This document shows positions 7,109 to 16,600 of a DNA stretch of 64,000 nucleotides, piece after piece. Under the pieces are notes generated by a model. The model did not search any database, was not told where the DNA came from, and was given only the letters and a program-made list of their open reading frames with translations. How positions within the stretch are numbered: the stretch's first letter is position 1; every line of letters starts with the position of its first letter. Source of the DNA: an uncultured Elusimicrobia bacterium (GTDB taxonomy: Bacteria > Elusimicrobiota > Elusimicrobia > Elusimicrobiales > UBA9959); contig CAIRNJ010000004.1 in NCBI GenBank assembly GCA_903879915.1, forward strand, positions 1-64,000, read 5' to 3'. A program made the position numbers and the translations under genes.

Positions 7109-8812
7109 ATGTTGTTAAAAATTATTAAGAGCGCGTTGTTCCCGGTTTTACTTGTCTGTTCAGCCGGAGTTATTCAAGCGGCCGGGATAACTCATGTGCT
7201 TGGTGCGAAAAAGAGCTTGCTGGCCCCCGCCAGCGATACGGTGAACGCCGGCTATTACTCTTCCACAACGCTGTCTGCGGTGGATACTGACCTTATACCG
7301 TGGAACCTCAGAAGCGGTGTGGTTGTATTCGGCAAGACGGGCACATTTACAAGCACCGCCACCGCGGTGGTGGGGGATATTCTAAGTGGAAAAACGGCTG
7401 GCGTTGCCGGAAATATTATTACTGGAACAATGCCGACACAGACGCTCAGCGTCGCTAATGATACGGTAACCGCCGGTTACTACGCGGGCACAACGCTGTC
7501 GGCGGTGGATGCTGATCTTATACCGTGGAACCTCAGAAGCGGTGTGGTTGTGTTCGGCAAGACGGGCACATTCACAAGCACCGCCACCGCGGTAGTTGGG
7601 GATATTCTAAGCGGCAAAACGGCGGGTGTTGCCGGGAACATCATAACCGGCACGATGGCCACGCAAACGTTGAATGTCGCCAACGACACTGTGAGTGCCG
7701 GCTATTACTCCGCCACAACGCTGTCTGCTGTGGACACGGACCTGGCGGCGGGGAATATCGCTGTGGGTAAAACCATATTCGGTTTCGGAGGAACCTATAC
7801 AAGCGACGCCAATGCCGCGGCGGCAAATATCTTAAACGGCCAGACGGCATATGTGAACGGAGTAAAGATCACCGGGAATGTGCCAGCGGGTTCCAGTGTT
7901 TCAGGCGGTAACGGGGTGAAAACTTTTACTATTCCTGATGGTCTTTACTCCGGATCCAAGACAGCTACCGCCAATGACGCTCTTTTGGTTGCGGGTAATA
8001 TAAAATCGGGGATAGCCATATTCGGTATAACGGGAACGTACACGAACCCTCCGCCGACGCCGGGTGTCGGAGGAACCTGGTTATTAGTTCCGGGAGATTC
8101 ATCGCTGGGGACCCGGGATTTTTATGTTATGAAATATGAAGCAAAGGATGTCGGCGGGGTGCCGACCTCTCAAGCAGCTGGAACTCCCTGGGTATCAATT
8201 ATACAATCGTTAGCCGAAACAAAATGTATGGCTCTCGGAGCGGGGTATCATCTTCTTACAATGGACGAGGCCCAGACAATATCAAGAAATATAGAGAGTA
8301 TCGGCTGGAACTGGACAGGTGGCAGTGTCGGTAGCGGCGGTTTATGGAGGGGGCATACCGATAACGCGCCGCCGAATACTTTAGAGGCAGATATAACAGC
8401 AGATCCCGATGATGACCCGTACACGGGAACAGGGAACATAGCTCCATCTATTGAAAAGAGGGTGTATCAGTTGTCATCCGGACAATACATCTGGGACTGG
8501 TCAGGAAACGTATGGGAGTGGCTGCATATGACCTGCGCAGGAGGCGCAGGAGTCGGGTTATGGGAGACTACTGGCTGGCTAGAGTGGAGTAATGCGGCTT
8601 TAGCGGACTATGAAAAGGGCAGGGCAGGGCCGGCAGGGAGTTACTCAAGCGCTCAAAACGCAGGGCAGTATTATGGTTGTACAGCAACTGCAAACCCGGT
8701 GCTCCGCGGCAGTAACTATAACGCCGGCGTGTATGGCGGGTTGTTCACCATCCTGGCGAACCAACTCCCATCCTACTCGGCTGACAGCGTTGGGTTCCGC
8801 TGTAGTAGGTGA
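7109..8812 (+). CDS. Secreted repeat protein with C-terminal C-type-lectin/FGE-like domain (candidate DGR target type)
   Basis: 567 residues from ATG 7109, preceded by AGAGGG; this start gives a clean signal peptide (MLLKIIKSALFPVLLVCSAG), unlike the upstream in-frame start at 7064. Residues 43-267 are three 75-residue repeats of the GYYSSTTLSAVDTDL..GVVVFGKTGTF type, plus a partial fourth. From about residue 323, WLLVPGDSSLGTRDFYVMKYEAK, the ALGAGYHLLTMDEA segment, IWDWSGNVWEW and the terminal VLRGSNYN..VGFRCSR form an FGE-sulfatase/C-type-lectin fold. This is the fold and end motif typical of variable proteins of diversity-generating retroelements. The last 35 codons hold many NNC/NNT codons (AGT AAC TAT AAC, TCC TAC, GAC AGC), as expected where template AAY codons were mutated. 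No reverse transcriptase or template repeat is in the window. Likely a ligand-binding surface protein. Confidence 0.75.
   Translation: MLLKIIKSALFPVLLVCSAGVIQAAGITHVLGAKKSLLAPASDTVNAGYYSSTTLSAVDTDLIPWNLRSGVVVFGKTGTFTSTATAVVGDILSGKTAGVAGNIITGTMPTQTLSVANDTVTAGYYAGTTLSAVDADLIPWNLRSGVVVFGKTGTFTSTATAVVGDILSGKTAGVAGNIITGTMATQTLNVANDTVSAGYYSATTLSAVDTDLAAGNIAVGKTIFGFGGTYTSDANAAAANILNGQTAYVNGVKITGNVPAGSSVSGGNGVKTFTIPDGLYSGSKTATANDALLVAGNIKSGIAIFGITGTYTNPPPTPGVGGTWLLVPGDSSLGTRDFYVMKYEAKDVGGVPTSQAAGTPWVSIIQSLAETKCMALGAGYHLLTMDEAQTISRNIESIGWNWTGGSVGSGGLWRGHTDNAPPNTLEADITADPDDDPYTGTGNIAPSIEKRVYQLSSGQYIWDWSGNVWEWLHMTCAGGAGVGLWETTGWLEWSNAALADYEKGRAGPAGSYSSAQNAGQYYGCTATANPVLRGSNYNAGVYGGLFTILANQLPSYSADSVGFRCSR
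7235..7909 (+). repeat. Three 225-bp tandem repeats
   Basis: Units begin at 7235, 7460 and 7685 with an exact 225-bp (75-codon) period. The first two are nearly identical at base level, including CTTATACCGTGGAACCTCAG; the third diverges in its second half, and a partial fourth follows. They make the stalk of the lectin-like protein. Confidence 0.85.
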
Positions 8813-8903
8813 GTGCGGGGAAAGGGTTTTGCTTCAAGTCTTCATGATCGGTTTCGTTGATGGGGATTAGAGGAAAAGAGTTCGCGGCGGCGGCGATAAG
8901 AGT

Positions 8904-9149
8904 ATGGTGATACGAGCGAAGAAAATTTTAACTACGGTCTGGCCGGCAATGGTGCTGATGCTGTTGCCGGCGCGCCGCGCTTTTGCCGATATTACCATTA
9001 ACAACAGTTCAATCTCGTTCAGCAATAACGCCGAGTCCGGGACCTCTACCATCACGATAAACGCCGGCGGCACGCTGAACGGCGGCGGTTCGAAAATAAG
9101 TGATTTGGGGAACTGGGCGAACTCGGGTGCTTTCAATGTCAGAAAATAA
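8904..9149 (+). CDS. Truncated N-terminal paralogue of the giant beta-helix protein (likely remnant)
   Basis: 81 residues: signal peptide (ending RRAFA) then DITINNSSISFSNNAESG to LGNWANSGAFN, followed by a stop after VRK. Roughly four of five residues match the first 78 residues of the 6321-residue protein at 13694, and the similarity includes bases around the start codon. Homology breaks off abruptly after GAFN, where the giant continues and this frame stops. It therefore looks like a leftover 5' end after deletion or replacement of a second giant gene, although a short secreted peptide could still be made. It lies between the lectin-like gene and the second cassette-a gene. Confidence 0.65.
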   Translation: MVIRAKKILTTVWPAMVLMLLPARRAFADITINNSSISFSNNAESGTSTITINAGGTLNGGGSKISDLGNWANSGAFNVRK

Positions 9150-9215
9150 TGGTAAAGTCTTGAGCTTTAGCGGTTTTTGTGCGAGCTACACTGGGAGATG
9201 GAAGGCTGGGATATT

Positions 9216-12200
9216 ATGAGAAAAAAAATATTGGTTAAAACTTTTTTGCGAATATGCCTGCTTTTAAGCGTGGCGCATCCCGCGTTCTCGGAGGACGCGG
9301 AGGTGAAGCTTAATTCCAACGACGGCTCCACCAAAATGATAGTGCAGGACAAGGACGCCAAGACCGTCTCCAGCTTCGATTCGGCCGGGAACCTTGTGGT
9401 TAACGGCACGGCAACGGTGGCGGGCTCGAAATTCTCGGTGGGCGGCTCCACGTTCGTAGTAAGGGACGGCAGCGTCGGCATCGGGACGACGGGTCCGGGA
9501 AGCAGGTTTGAGGTGGTTGGTGGCAGTTCCACATTCAGAGGTAGTAATAGTAATTTAGCCATAGCCGGGTTTACGGACGCGGGAGGAAATTACAGGGTAA
9601 TGATCTCAACAGGGGGTAACGTCGGCATAGGGACGACGGTCCCAGTGAGTAAACTAACGGTCAGCAGCAACATCAGTACACCGCAAGCGCCAAACACCGC
9701 AGGAGTGATGGTCCATGCTGCCGCAGCGGATGGTGTTACCTCCCGGCTGCTGCTTGATACCTATCAGGCGGCAGCCGGGAACGCAACCACGAGCGTTCTG
9801 AATCTTCGTCTGGCTCGTGGCACTGCCGCAGCACCGTCAGCCGTGCAGACCAACGACATGCTGGGGCTCTTTGCCGGCTACGGCTACGCCGCAACGGGCT
9901 ATTCCGGTGCGAAGGCTTCGATCCAGTTCAAGGTAGCAGAGAACTGGACGGACAGCGCGCAAGGCACGTACATGTCGTTCTACACGACGACTGCCGGAAC
10001 TACGTCGGCCGGAGAGCGCGTCCGTATAGATCCCAGTGGCAACGTTGGCATCGGGACGGATATCCCCGGCGCGAAACTGGAAGTTGTCGGCGCAATATTG
10101 GCCAGTTCGGCCAGCTTTACAGCTACAGGCTCCGGCGCGGAAAATGTAGGGTTGAAAGTGTCCAGCAGCGCTTATTTAGCTACCTTGGGCGGCAATGTCG
10201 GCATCGGCACTACCGGGCCGGGATATAAGCTCGATATCCAGAACGGCGATATCAACGCTTCCGGAAACCTTCGCGAGGCTGGTACGGCCTTGTCCGGAAA
10301 ATACGCTTATGTGGGGGGAGCTAACGCTTCCGGCACCTGGCTTATAACTGCAAGTACCGCCAGCAGCGTGGCTTGGACCGGCGTGACCAGCAAGCCTCTC
10401 TGGATGCAGGCGACGCTGCTCACCGCCACGATGGCCAGCGCGAACAGATCCATGCCCAGCGGTTTTTACGAAGCTAATTCTGGCACGAATTATCCAACGG
10501 ATGGGACCTGGTATAACCTTATCAACTCGCGGCACCAGAGCGTTTCTGACGACCACGGTTTCCAGATAGCGGCCAGTTACTTCGACGAGAACGTCTGGAC
10601 CAGGACCTACCAGGGCGGTACCGGCAGCAACGACGGCACCTATACCCCCTGGAAGAAACTGGTCCGCGAAGAAACGGGCCCCTGGGCTTTGAGCATAACC
10701 GGCAACGCGGCCAGTGTTTCCAACGGCGTTTATACTAATGCCGCGAATTCATTCTCGCTTATAAACCCCTTAACCACTATCGCGGAGTCCTGGGTGGGGC
10801 CAAGTTCAACTGCCGGCATATACTTTAAGGGCGGCAATGTGGGGATAGGAACTACTGCTCCGGGTACGGCGCTTGACGTGAACGGTGTGGCTAACGCCGC
10901 CACCGGTTACCGCGTGGCCGGCGCGGCAGCGAGCGGCAATTATCTGCGCGGCAACGGAACCAACTTCGTGGCCAGCGCCATACAGGCCGGCGACGTGGCC
11001 GCGGCTATAGGCGGCACTCCCGCTCTTACCCTGGGCACCAGCAGCGGGGCGGGCTCAGCCACCACGTTCGTGCGCACCGACGCCACGCTATTGACCTTTG
11101 ACTCCACTAACCCGGCGGCGCTGGGGACGGCCGCCCCCGGTTCGGCGGCAGCAGCCGCGCGGCGCGACCATGTTCATGCCGCGGCCGACCTGGCCGGCGA
11201 TTCAACTACGGGTCTCCTTCCTGTAAGTAAAGGCGGAACAGGCCAGGCCACGTCCGCCACCGCCGGCCGTTACCTGAAAGGCGACGGGACGAACTGGGGG
11301 ACATCGTCCGGTTCCCCCTCAGGTACAGGCGTTTGCGGGGCAAATGCGTGGGCGTCCACGCTTAACAGCGACGCCGCGCCCACCTGTACGCAGCCAGGGT
11401 TCTCCAATCTAAGCGGCGCGGCCACGCTCGGGCAACTGCCCCATGGTTCCGTAAATCAGATCCTGGGCACCAACAGCGTCGGCACCGCCGAGGAGCAAAA
11501 GACTTTATCCGTGGGGACCGGCGGGACCGATTTCGCCATTGCGCACGCGGCGAATTCTATCACGTTCAACCTTCCCGACGCGTCCGCCAGCGCGCGCGGC
11601 GCGGTAACGACCGGCGCGCAGACATTTGCCGGCGCCAAGACCTTCAGCAGCGCTATAACCGGGCCCACCGTCACGAACACCATCAACAGCGTGATTATCA
11701 ATGCCGGAGCCGTTTCCGGCGTGACTACTTTGGGGATGAACAATCAACTGACCAATTCATCTGCCGGCGCGGCCGCGTTCAACCTGACCGGCAACGGAGC
11801 GGGCGTCACTTTTACGGGAACCGGGCCGAATCAGATAATCACCGCTTCGGGGGTCAATCTGGCTCTTATGCCCGGAGGAGCCGGTAATGTAGGCATCGGG
11901 CTTACGAACCCGGGGGCGAAACTTGAGGTGGCGGGCGGCAGCATGACGGTGCGGGCGCTGGACTCTATGGCGGGCATTGCCGCTTTCCAGGCCCAGAGCG
12001 GGAGTTATCGTTTACTGGTAGCAACTGACTCGGTTAAATTTCAGCCATATTTCCCTGTCTATTTCAGCGATAACTCCGGCTGGGGCGGCGGGATCCGCTA
12101 TGACCAGGCCGGCAACGAAGCGCTGATCATGGCTACGCGTAACCCGGCCACGAAATTATATTTCGCCACCGGCTATAATTTCGCGCTGAACCCGGGGCAA

Positions 12201-12749
12201 TCCATTACTCCGCCGGCGTCGGCGGCGCTGGTGATAAGCGGCGCGAGTGTAGGGATAGGGACGGATAGTCCGGCCGATAAATTGCAGGTGGCGGGCGGGA
12301 TCACAGCCAGCAGCGCTACGTTCAACACAACGGCGGACGCCGGTTTGCGCGTGAGCTCAAGTGCGTATCTGGCTACATCGGGCGGTAATGTCGGCATCGG
12401 GACTACGGCTCCTTCAACAACGCTGGATGTGAGCGGCTCGCTTGGCATTGCGGCCAGTTTTTATCAGGCTTCTCCGTCCAGCGGTACCTGGTATACGGTG
12501 CTTACGGACGCGGCCGTTTCCAAAACCTATCTGGTTACGATAGAGCTTAGTGTAGCCGGTTCGATATTACATGAGAGAGTATTTATAGCAATGAACCTTA
12601 ATGGTGTATCCAGTACTCCGCTGCTGGGCAGCGGCGGCGTTAATGCGGGTAACATTGCTATACAATGGAGCGGGAACGATTGCCAGATCAAACAGAATTA
12701 TGGGACCGTTGATCACATAAGAGCGTCGTATATACGGCTTATGCGTTAA
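9216..12749 (+). CDS. Large secreted tail-fibre-like protein, cassette-a N-terminus
   Basis: 1177 residues from ATG 9216, where a signal peptide starts (MRKKILVKTFLRICLLLSVA, cleavage near residue 25); an in-frame start at 9177 would add 13 residues before it and is unlikely. Cassette a (EDAEVKLNSNDGSTKM) is shared with the 6445 gene. Multiple GNVGIGT..PG..L.V modules follow. Residues about 429-490 (YPTDGTWYNLINSRHQ, WTRTYQGGTGSNDGTYTPWK) resemble distal modules of T4/cyanophage-type tail fibres. Residues 645-720 (HVHAAADLAG, VSKGGTGQAT) are also tail-fibre-like. The last 95 residues, from SGTWYTVLTD to YIRLMR, form a separate beta-rich tip with no GIGT repeats, plausibly the binding head. 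No peptidase S74 domain is seen. The next genes in the same direction encode the collar protein and the giant. Confidence 0.8.
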   Translation: MRKKILVKTFLRICLLLSVAHPAFSEDAEVKLNSNDGSTKMIVQDKDAKTVSSFDSAGNLVVNGTATVAGSKFSVGGSTFVVRDGSVGIGTTGPGSRFEVVGGSSTFRGSNSNLAIAGFTDAGGNYRVMISTGGNVGIGTTVPVSKLTVSSNISTPQAPNTAGVMVHAAAADGVTSRLLLDTYQAAAGNATTSVLNLRLARGTAAAPSAVQTNDMLGLFAGYGYAATGYSGAKASIQFKVAENWTDSAQGTYMSFYTTTAGTTSAGERVRIDPSGNVGIGTDIPGAKLEVVGAILASSASFTATGSGAENVGLKVSSSAYLATLGGNVGIGTTGPGYKLDIQNGDINASGNLREAGTALSGKYAYVGGANASGTWLITASTASSVAWTGVTSKPLWMQATLLTATMASANRSMPSGFYEANSGTNYPTDGTWYNLINSRHQSVSDDHGFQIAASYFDENVWTRTYQGGTGSNDGTYTPWKKLVREETGPWALSITGNAASVSNGVYTNAANSFSLINPLTTIAESWVGPSSTAGIYFKGGNVGIGTTAPGTALDVNGVANAATGYRVAGAAASGNYLRGNGTNFVASAIQAGDVAAAIGGTPALTLGTSSGAGSATTFVRTDATLLTFDSTNPAALGTAAPGSAAAAARRDHVHAAADLAGDSTTGLLPVSKGGTGQATSATAGRYLKGDGTNWGTSSGSPSGTGVCGANAWASTLNSDAAPTCTQPGFSNLSGAATLGQLPHGSVNQILGTNSVGTAEEQKTLSVGTGGTDFAIAHAANSITFNLPDASASARGAVTTGAQTFAGAKTFSSAITGPTVTNTINSVIINAGAVSGVTTLGMNNQLTNSSAGAAAFNLTGNGAGVTFTGTGPNQIITASGVNLALMPGGAGNVGIGLTNPGAKLEVAGGSMTVRALDSMAGIAAFQAQSGSYRLLVATDSVKFQPYFPVYFSDNSGWGGGIRYDQAGNEALIMATRNPATKLYFATGYNFALNPGQSITPPASAALVISGASVGIGTDSPADKLQVAGGITASSATFNTTADAGLRVSSSAYLATSGGNVGIGTTAPSTTLDVSGSLGIAASFYQASPSSGTWYTVLTDAAVSKTYLVTIELSVAGSILHERVFIAMNLNGVSSTPLLGSGGVNAGNIAIQWSGNDCQIKQNYGTVDHIRASYIRLMR
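9297..9405 (+). repeat. Cassette a, copy 2
   Basis: Partner of 6526-6634; the two differ at only a few bases (for example AAG/AAA in STKM and GTC/GTG in MIVQD). Downstream of the cassette the two genes diverge, apart from generic GIGT modules. Confidence 0.85.
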
Positions 12750-12831
12750 TTTTGGGAGGGTTTGGAAAACAGGTGTAAAAAACGAAATACGCGGGTGTTC
12801 CGAGAAGTTAAATTAAAAGGGGAGGAAAGCT

Positions 12832-13623
12832 ATGGATGAACGTGAAATGATAAAGGACAAGGTGCGGGAGGAGTTTTGGCTGAAGCGCTGCTGGTGCTGG
12901 TTCTGGTGCTGGTGCCGCCGCTGCTGCCGCCATTCCTGTGACATCACCGGCGCGGTGAAGATGCTGGCCGGGGGTGCGGCCCCTCACGGCTGGCTGCTCT
13001 GTAATGGCGCCGCAGTGTCCAGAACTACTTATCTCGCCCTGTTTAACGTAATCGGAGAAAGATACGGGGCCGGTGATGGTTCAGCAACATTTAATCTGCC
13101 AAATCTTGTGGACAGGTTCCCAAGAGGAGTTGCCGCGGATCCGGGCGCTGGCGCCGGGAGCGACAGCTGTGCTCTGCCCGCGACGAATTTGCCTTCGCAT
13201 ACTCACGGTATCGCGGGTGTGACCGTAGCGCCTGAAAGCGCGCACACGCATGGAAGTTCGTATACAGTAAGCGGCGGATCCCATTCGCATTCTGCGGACC
13301 TGACAGCGGACGAAGCCGGCGAGCATGCCCATTCGCTGACCGCTTTATCGCAAAACCAGGGCGGGACTCCAACTGCTCTTGCAGTTACGGATTATGAAAG
13401 TTTCCCCGGCTTATTTACGGGCAGCGCCGGCGCGCATAGCCATTCAGTTTCGGGGACAACGGGTTCTGCCGACTTAAGTCTTTCGATAGGCGGCAATTCC
13501 GGGGCGGGCAGCGAACATATCCATGTGCTTTCCGGCTCGACAGCTTCTGCCGGCTCTGATTCTCCGGTGGAAATAGATACCGTACCGGCGTACACGGCGC
13601 TGCTTTTTATAATAAAAATGTAA
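12832..13623 (+). CDS. Phage tail collar-domain protein with Trp/Cys-rich N-terminus
   Basis: 263 residues; the start is fixed by a strong AGGGGAGGAAAG six bases before the ATG. Residues 43-100 (GWLLCNGAAVSRTTYLALFN, FNLPNLVDRFPRG) are a phage tail collar domain (PF07484 type). Residues 100-245 carry at least six H-x-H motifs (SHTH, AHTH, SHSH, EHAH, AHSH, EHIH), the pattern that binds metal in the T4 gp37 tip. The end, YTALLFIIKM, is typical of collar/microcyst-dependent proteins. Most unusual is residues 16-36: Trp at 16, 21, 23, 25 and 27 and Cys at 20, 22, 26, 28, 31, 32 and 36, in a basic context with no recognisable signal peptide. This could insert in a membrane, bind metal or form disulphides; I know of no such family. 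It sits between the large fibre gene and the giant gene, like the lectin-like gene in the upstream block. Confidence 0.8.
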   Translation: MDEREMIKDKVREEFWLKRCWCWFWCWCRRCCRHSCDITGAVKMLAGGAAPHGWLLCNGAAVSRTTYLALFNVIGERYGAGDGSATFNLPNLVDRFPRGVAADPGAGAGSDSCALPATNLPSHTHGIAGVTVAPESAHTHGSSYTVSGGSHSHSADLTADEAGEHAHSLTALSQNQGGTPTALAVTDYESFPGLFTGSAGAHSHSVSGTTGSADLSLSIGGNSGAGSEHIHVLSGSTASAGSDSPVEIDTVPAYTALLFIIKM

Positions 13624-13693
13624 GCAGCCTGGAGAGCATTGTTGAAATAGATAGTTAACGAAAGCAACGGTGATGAGCGGATAGCAGAGTAAT

Positions 13694-16600
13694 ATGGCGA
13701 TACGGGCGCGGAAAATATCAGCTGTGGTCTGGCCGGCAGTGGCGCTTTTGCTGCTGCCGGCGGGCCGCGCCTTTGCCGATATTACCATTAACAACGGCTC
13801 CATCTCGTTCAACAACAACGCCGAGTTCCGGACCTCTACCATAACGATAAATGCCGGCGGCACGCTGAACGGCGGCAGCTCGAAAATAAGCGTTCTGGGG
13901 AACTGGGCGAATTCGGGCGCGTTCAACGCCGGAACGTCAACGGTGGCGTTCGAGAACAGTTCGGCCGCTTCCGTCATTACGGGGAGCAACACCTTTTATT
14001 CATTTATTTCGGCAGCCGCCGGCAAAATAATAAAATTCGCGGCCGGCTTAACCCAGACGGTGAGCAATCTGTTCTCGGTCACCGGCGCGCCTGGAAATCT
14101 CGTTAAACTGCGTTCCACAACTGCTGCTAAGTGGTCCATAAATTTACCGAACGGTCCCCAGACAGTTACTTCTGTGGACGTAAAGGATTCGAATGCCAAC
14201 ATAAATACCGTAACCGCGGCCGGCTCGCGTAATTCCGGGAATAATAACGCGAATTGGGTTTTCAGCGATATGCCGGCGGATTGCGCTGTAGGTGTAACCG
14301 TAAAAAAAGACGGGACGGGTGACTATTCTTCCATACAGGCCGCGATTGATGCCATGGATAAAAATCTTGCGGGCAACGCCTGTGTGATAATCCGGGACAC
14401 GGCCACCTATTCCGAGCAGGTGACAGTGCAGGGGTTCGCCAATAACGGCTACCGGCTGATAATAATGGCGGACTCCACTTTTGTGAGTTCCGCGCCGGTT
14501 ATCAACCCGCCGGTGGCGTCCACGGCCGCGTTCCAGATAATGAACGACAGCGTGACCTTGCAGAACCTGACCGTTACGAGTACCAATACGGTACCTTATG
14601 GCATTCTGGTCTCTTCCTCCTATGTTACTGTATCGAGCGTTACCGTGCAGGACGCGGGCAACAATATTGGGACGGCCGGCCTGGCCTTGTCTTCAAACTG
14701 GGCTGTAGTCTCATATTCCAGCATGTCGGTTACAAAAGATCCGCTAGCTATACAGATATCCGGTTCCTCTAATACGGTAACGCAGTGCTATATTGCGAAC
14801 AACGGCTATGGAACGGAGGATTTTGGCTGCCCACTTACCCTGAACGCCGTTTCCCTGGCTATTACCGGCAGCAATAACCAGGTTCTGCAAAGCACGGTGG
14901 TGGGCGGCAACGGCAACACGCTAGCAAGTTGTTACGGAGATGGCGGCAGCACTTACGGTATTTCTATTACCAGTTCTTCCGGTAATAATCTCTCGGACAT
15001 AAGAATTATTCCCGGCGGCGGTGGCAGCCCCTTACCTGGCGTAGGTGCTGGCGCCACTGGCGGCGGTGGTGGCGGATCCTGGTACAACCCAGGCGGTAAT
15101 AGCTATGCCCTTTATCTCTTTAATGCCTCCACTAACACTATTTCCGGAATTACTATAGATGAAAGTGGTGGAACCGGGGTTAGTAATGGTTATAGTTATG
15201 CGGGCGGTGGCGGCAGCAGCGGCGGCGGCGGCGGCGCGGGCAGCATATATAACGGCGGCAGCGCCTATGCCGTAGCCCTTATTGATAGCTCCTCTAATAC
15301 ACTCTCCGGCATAACTATAACGCAGAGTGGCGGCGCCGGCGGGGGCGCCGCTTCAGGTGGTGGTGGCGGGAGTGCTGGTGGTGGTGGTGCATCTAATAGT
15401 ATTTATGGAGGTGGCGGCGGCAGCGCCTATGTTGTTTACATGAGTAACAGCTCTTCTAATACACTCTCCGGCTTTAATATAACGCAGAGCGGCGGTACTG
15501 GCGGCAATGGCGGCGGCGCGGGCGGCGGCGCGGGCAGCGGCAGTATAGGCATAAACGGCGCAGCCTATGCGATGTATATGAACGGCTCCTTCAATAAGTT
15601 CCTTAACAGTTCTATCTCCATAACGGGCGGAACGCCGGGTGCAGGGGCTTCCAGCGCCACGGCCGTTATCGCTTTGGTCAGCGCCTCGAGCAATACGTTC
15701 TCGAATATCGCCATGAGCGGGGCCAGCGGACTGGTTTTAGATATAAATTCCGCTTACAACACCGTGAGTTTCAGCACCATCACAAGTTTGATGAGCGACG
15801 CGCGGTATTTCGGCTATTACAGCAGCGGGCCGTATAATACTGCCAGTCAGAGCAATTTCGCCGGCTATTACGGCGCCGTGCTGGGCGGCGGCGGCGCTAA
15901 ATTCAACAATATCAGATACAGCACTATGACCAGCGCGTCGGGCGTGGGACTTTACTTTAACCAGGCCTCGTCCAATACCGCCGTAACCAACTATGTCCAG
16001 GGCTCTACCGCGGTTTATGTGTCCGCTTCCACCGGCACCGTGCTGGGGGACAACAGGGTGGTCTCAACTTATCCTTCCGGTTGGGGTTTATGGATATCAA
16101 ACCGCAGCCGCAATTTAACGCTTTCATCCAGCACCATTACGGGCGGGGCGCAGGGCGCGGGGATCTATCTTGGCGCCAATAACTCAGGCGCTCTAACGCT
16201 TTCCTCCAACACTATCGGCGGCGGGCTGTACGGCATGAATATCGCCGCGCAGGTCACCGGTTCGGCGCTTTCGGTGAGCAGCATCACTTTCCAAAGTCTC
16301 AGCCCCGGGGCTACGGCTATTAATTTCCTCGGCGGGCAGTTCGTCTCTACCTTCACGGGGATAGGGTTCAACAGTTCGAACATAACTAAAAATATCAATG
16401 GCAGCGCCCTGGCGGCCGGCTCGCGCATTACCATACACAATTCCGCCGGGGTCAAAGACGGCCCCGCTTTGGAGAACGACCCCTCCGATTATGTGGACTG
16501 GCCGGACCACCTCTGCGACACAAGGACGAGTATTAATAACGGCCTTTGGTCTTCGAATAGTACCTGGGACGAAGGCGTTGTGCCTTCTTTCTGCAGCCTG

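Noticed and set aside
8610-8870. 86-codon plus-strand frame overlapping the end of the lectin-like gene
   Set aside because: Out of frame with a well-supported gene, no ribosome-binding site and no recognisable features.
8813-8903. Template repeat for a DGR next to the lectin-like gene
   Set aside because: The intergenic DNA has no resemblance to the end of the gene, and no reverse transcriptase is in the window.
6445-14300. Prophage or phage tail operon
   Set aside because: Tail-fibre and collar-like domains are present, but no capsid, portal, terminase, tape measure, baseplate, lysis or integrase gene; several products have Sec signal peptides, which tail fibres lack.
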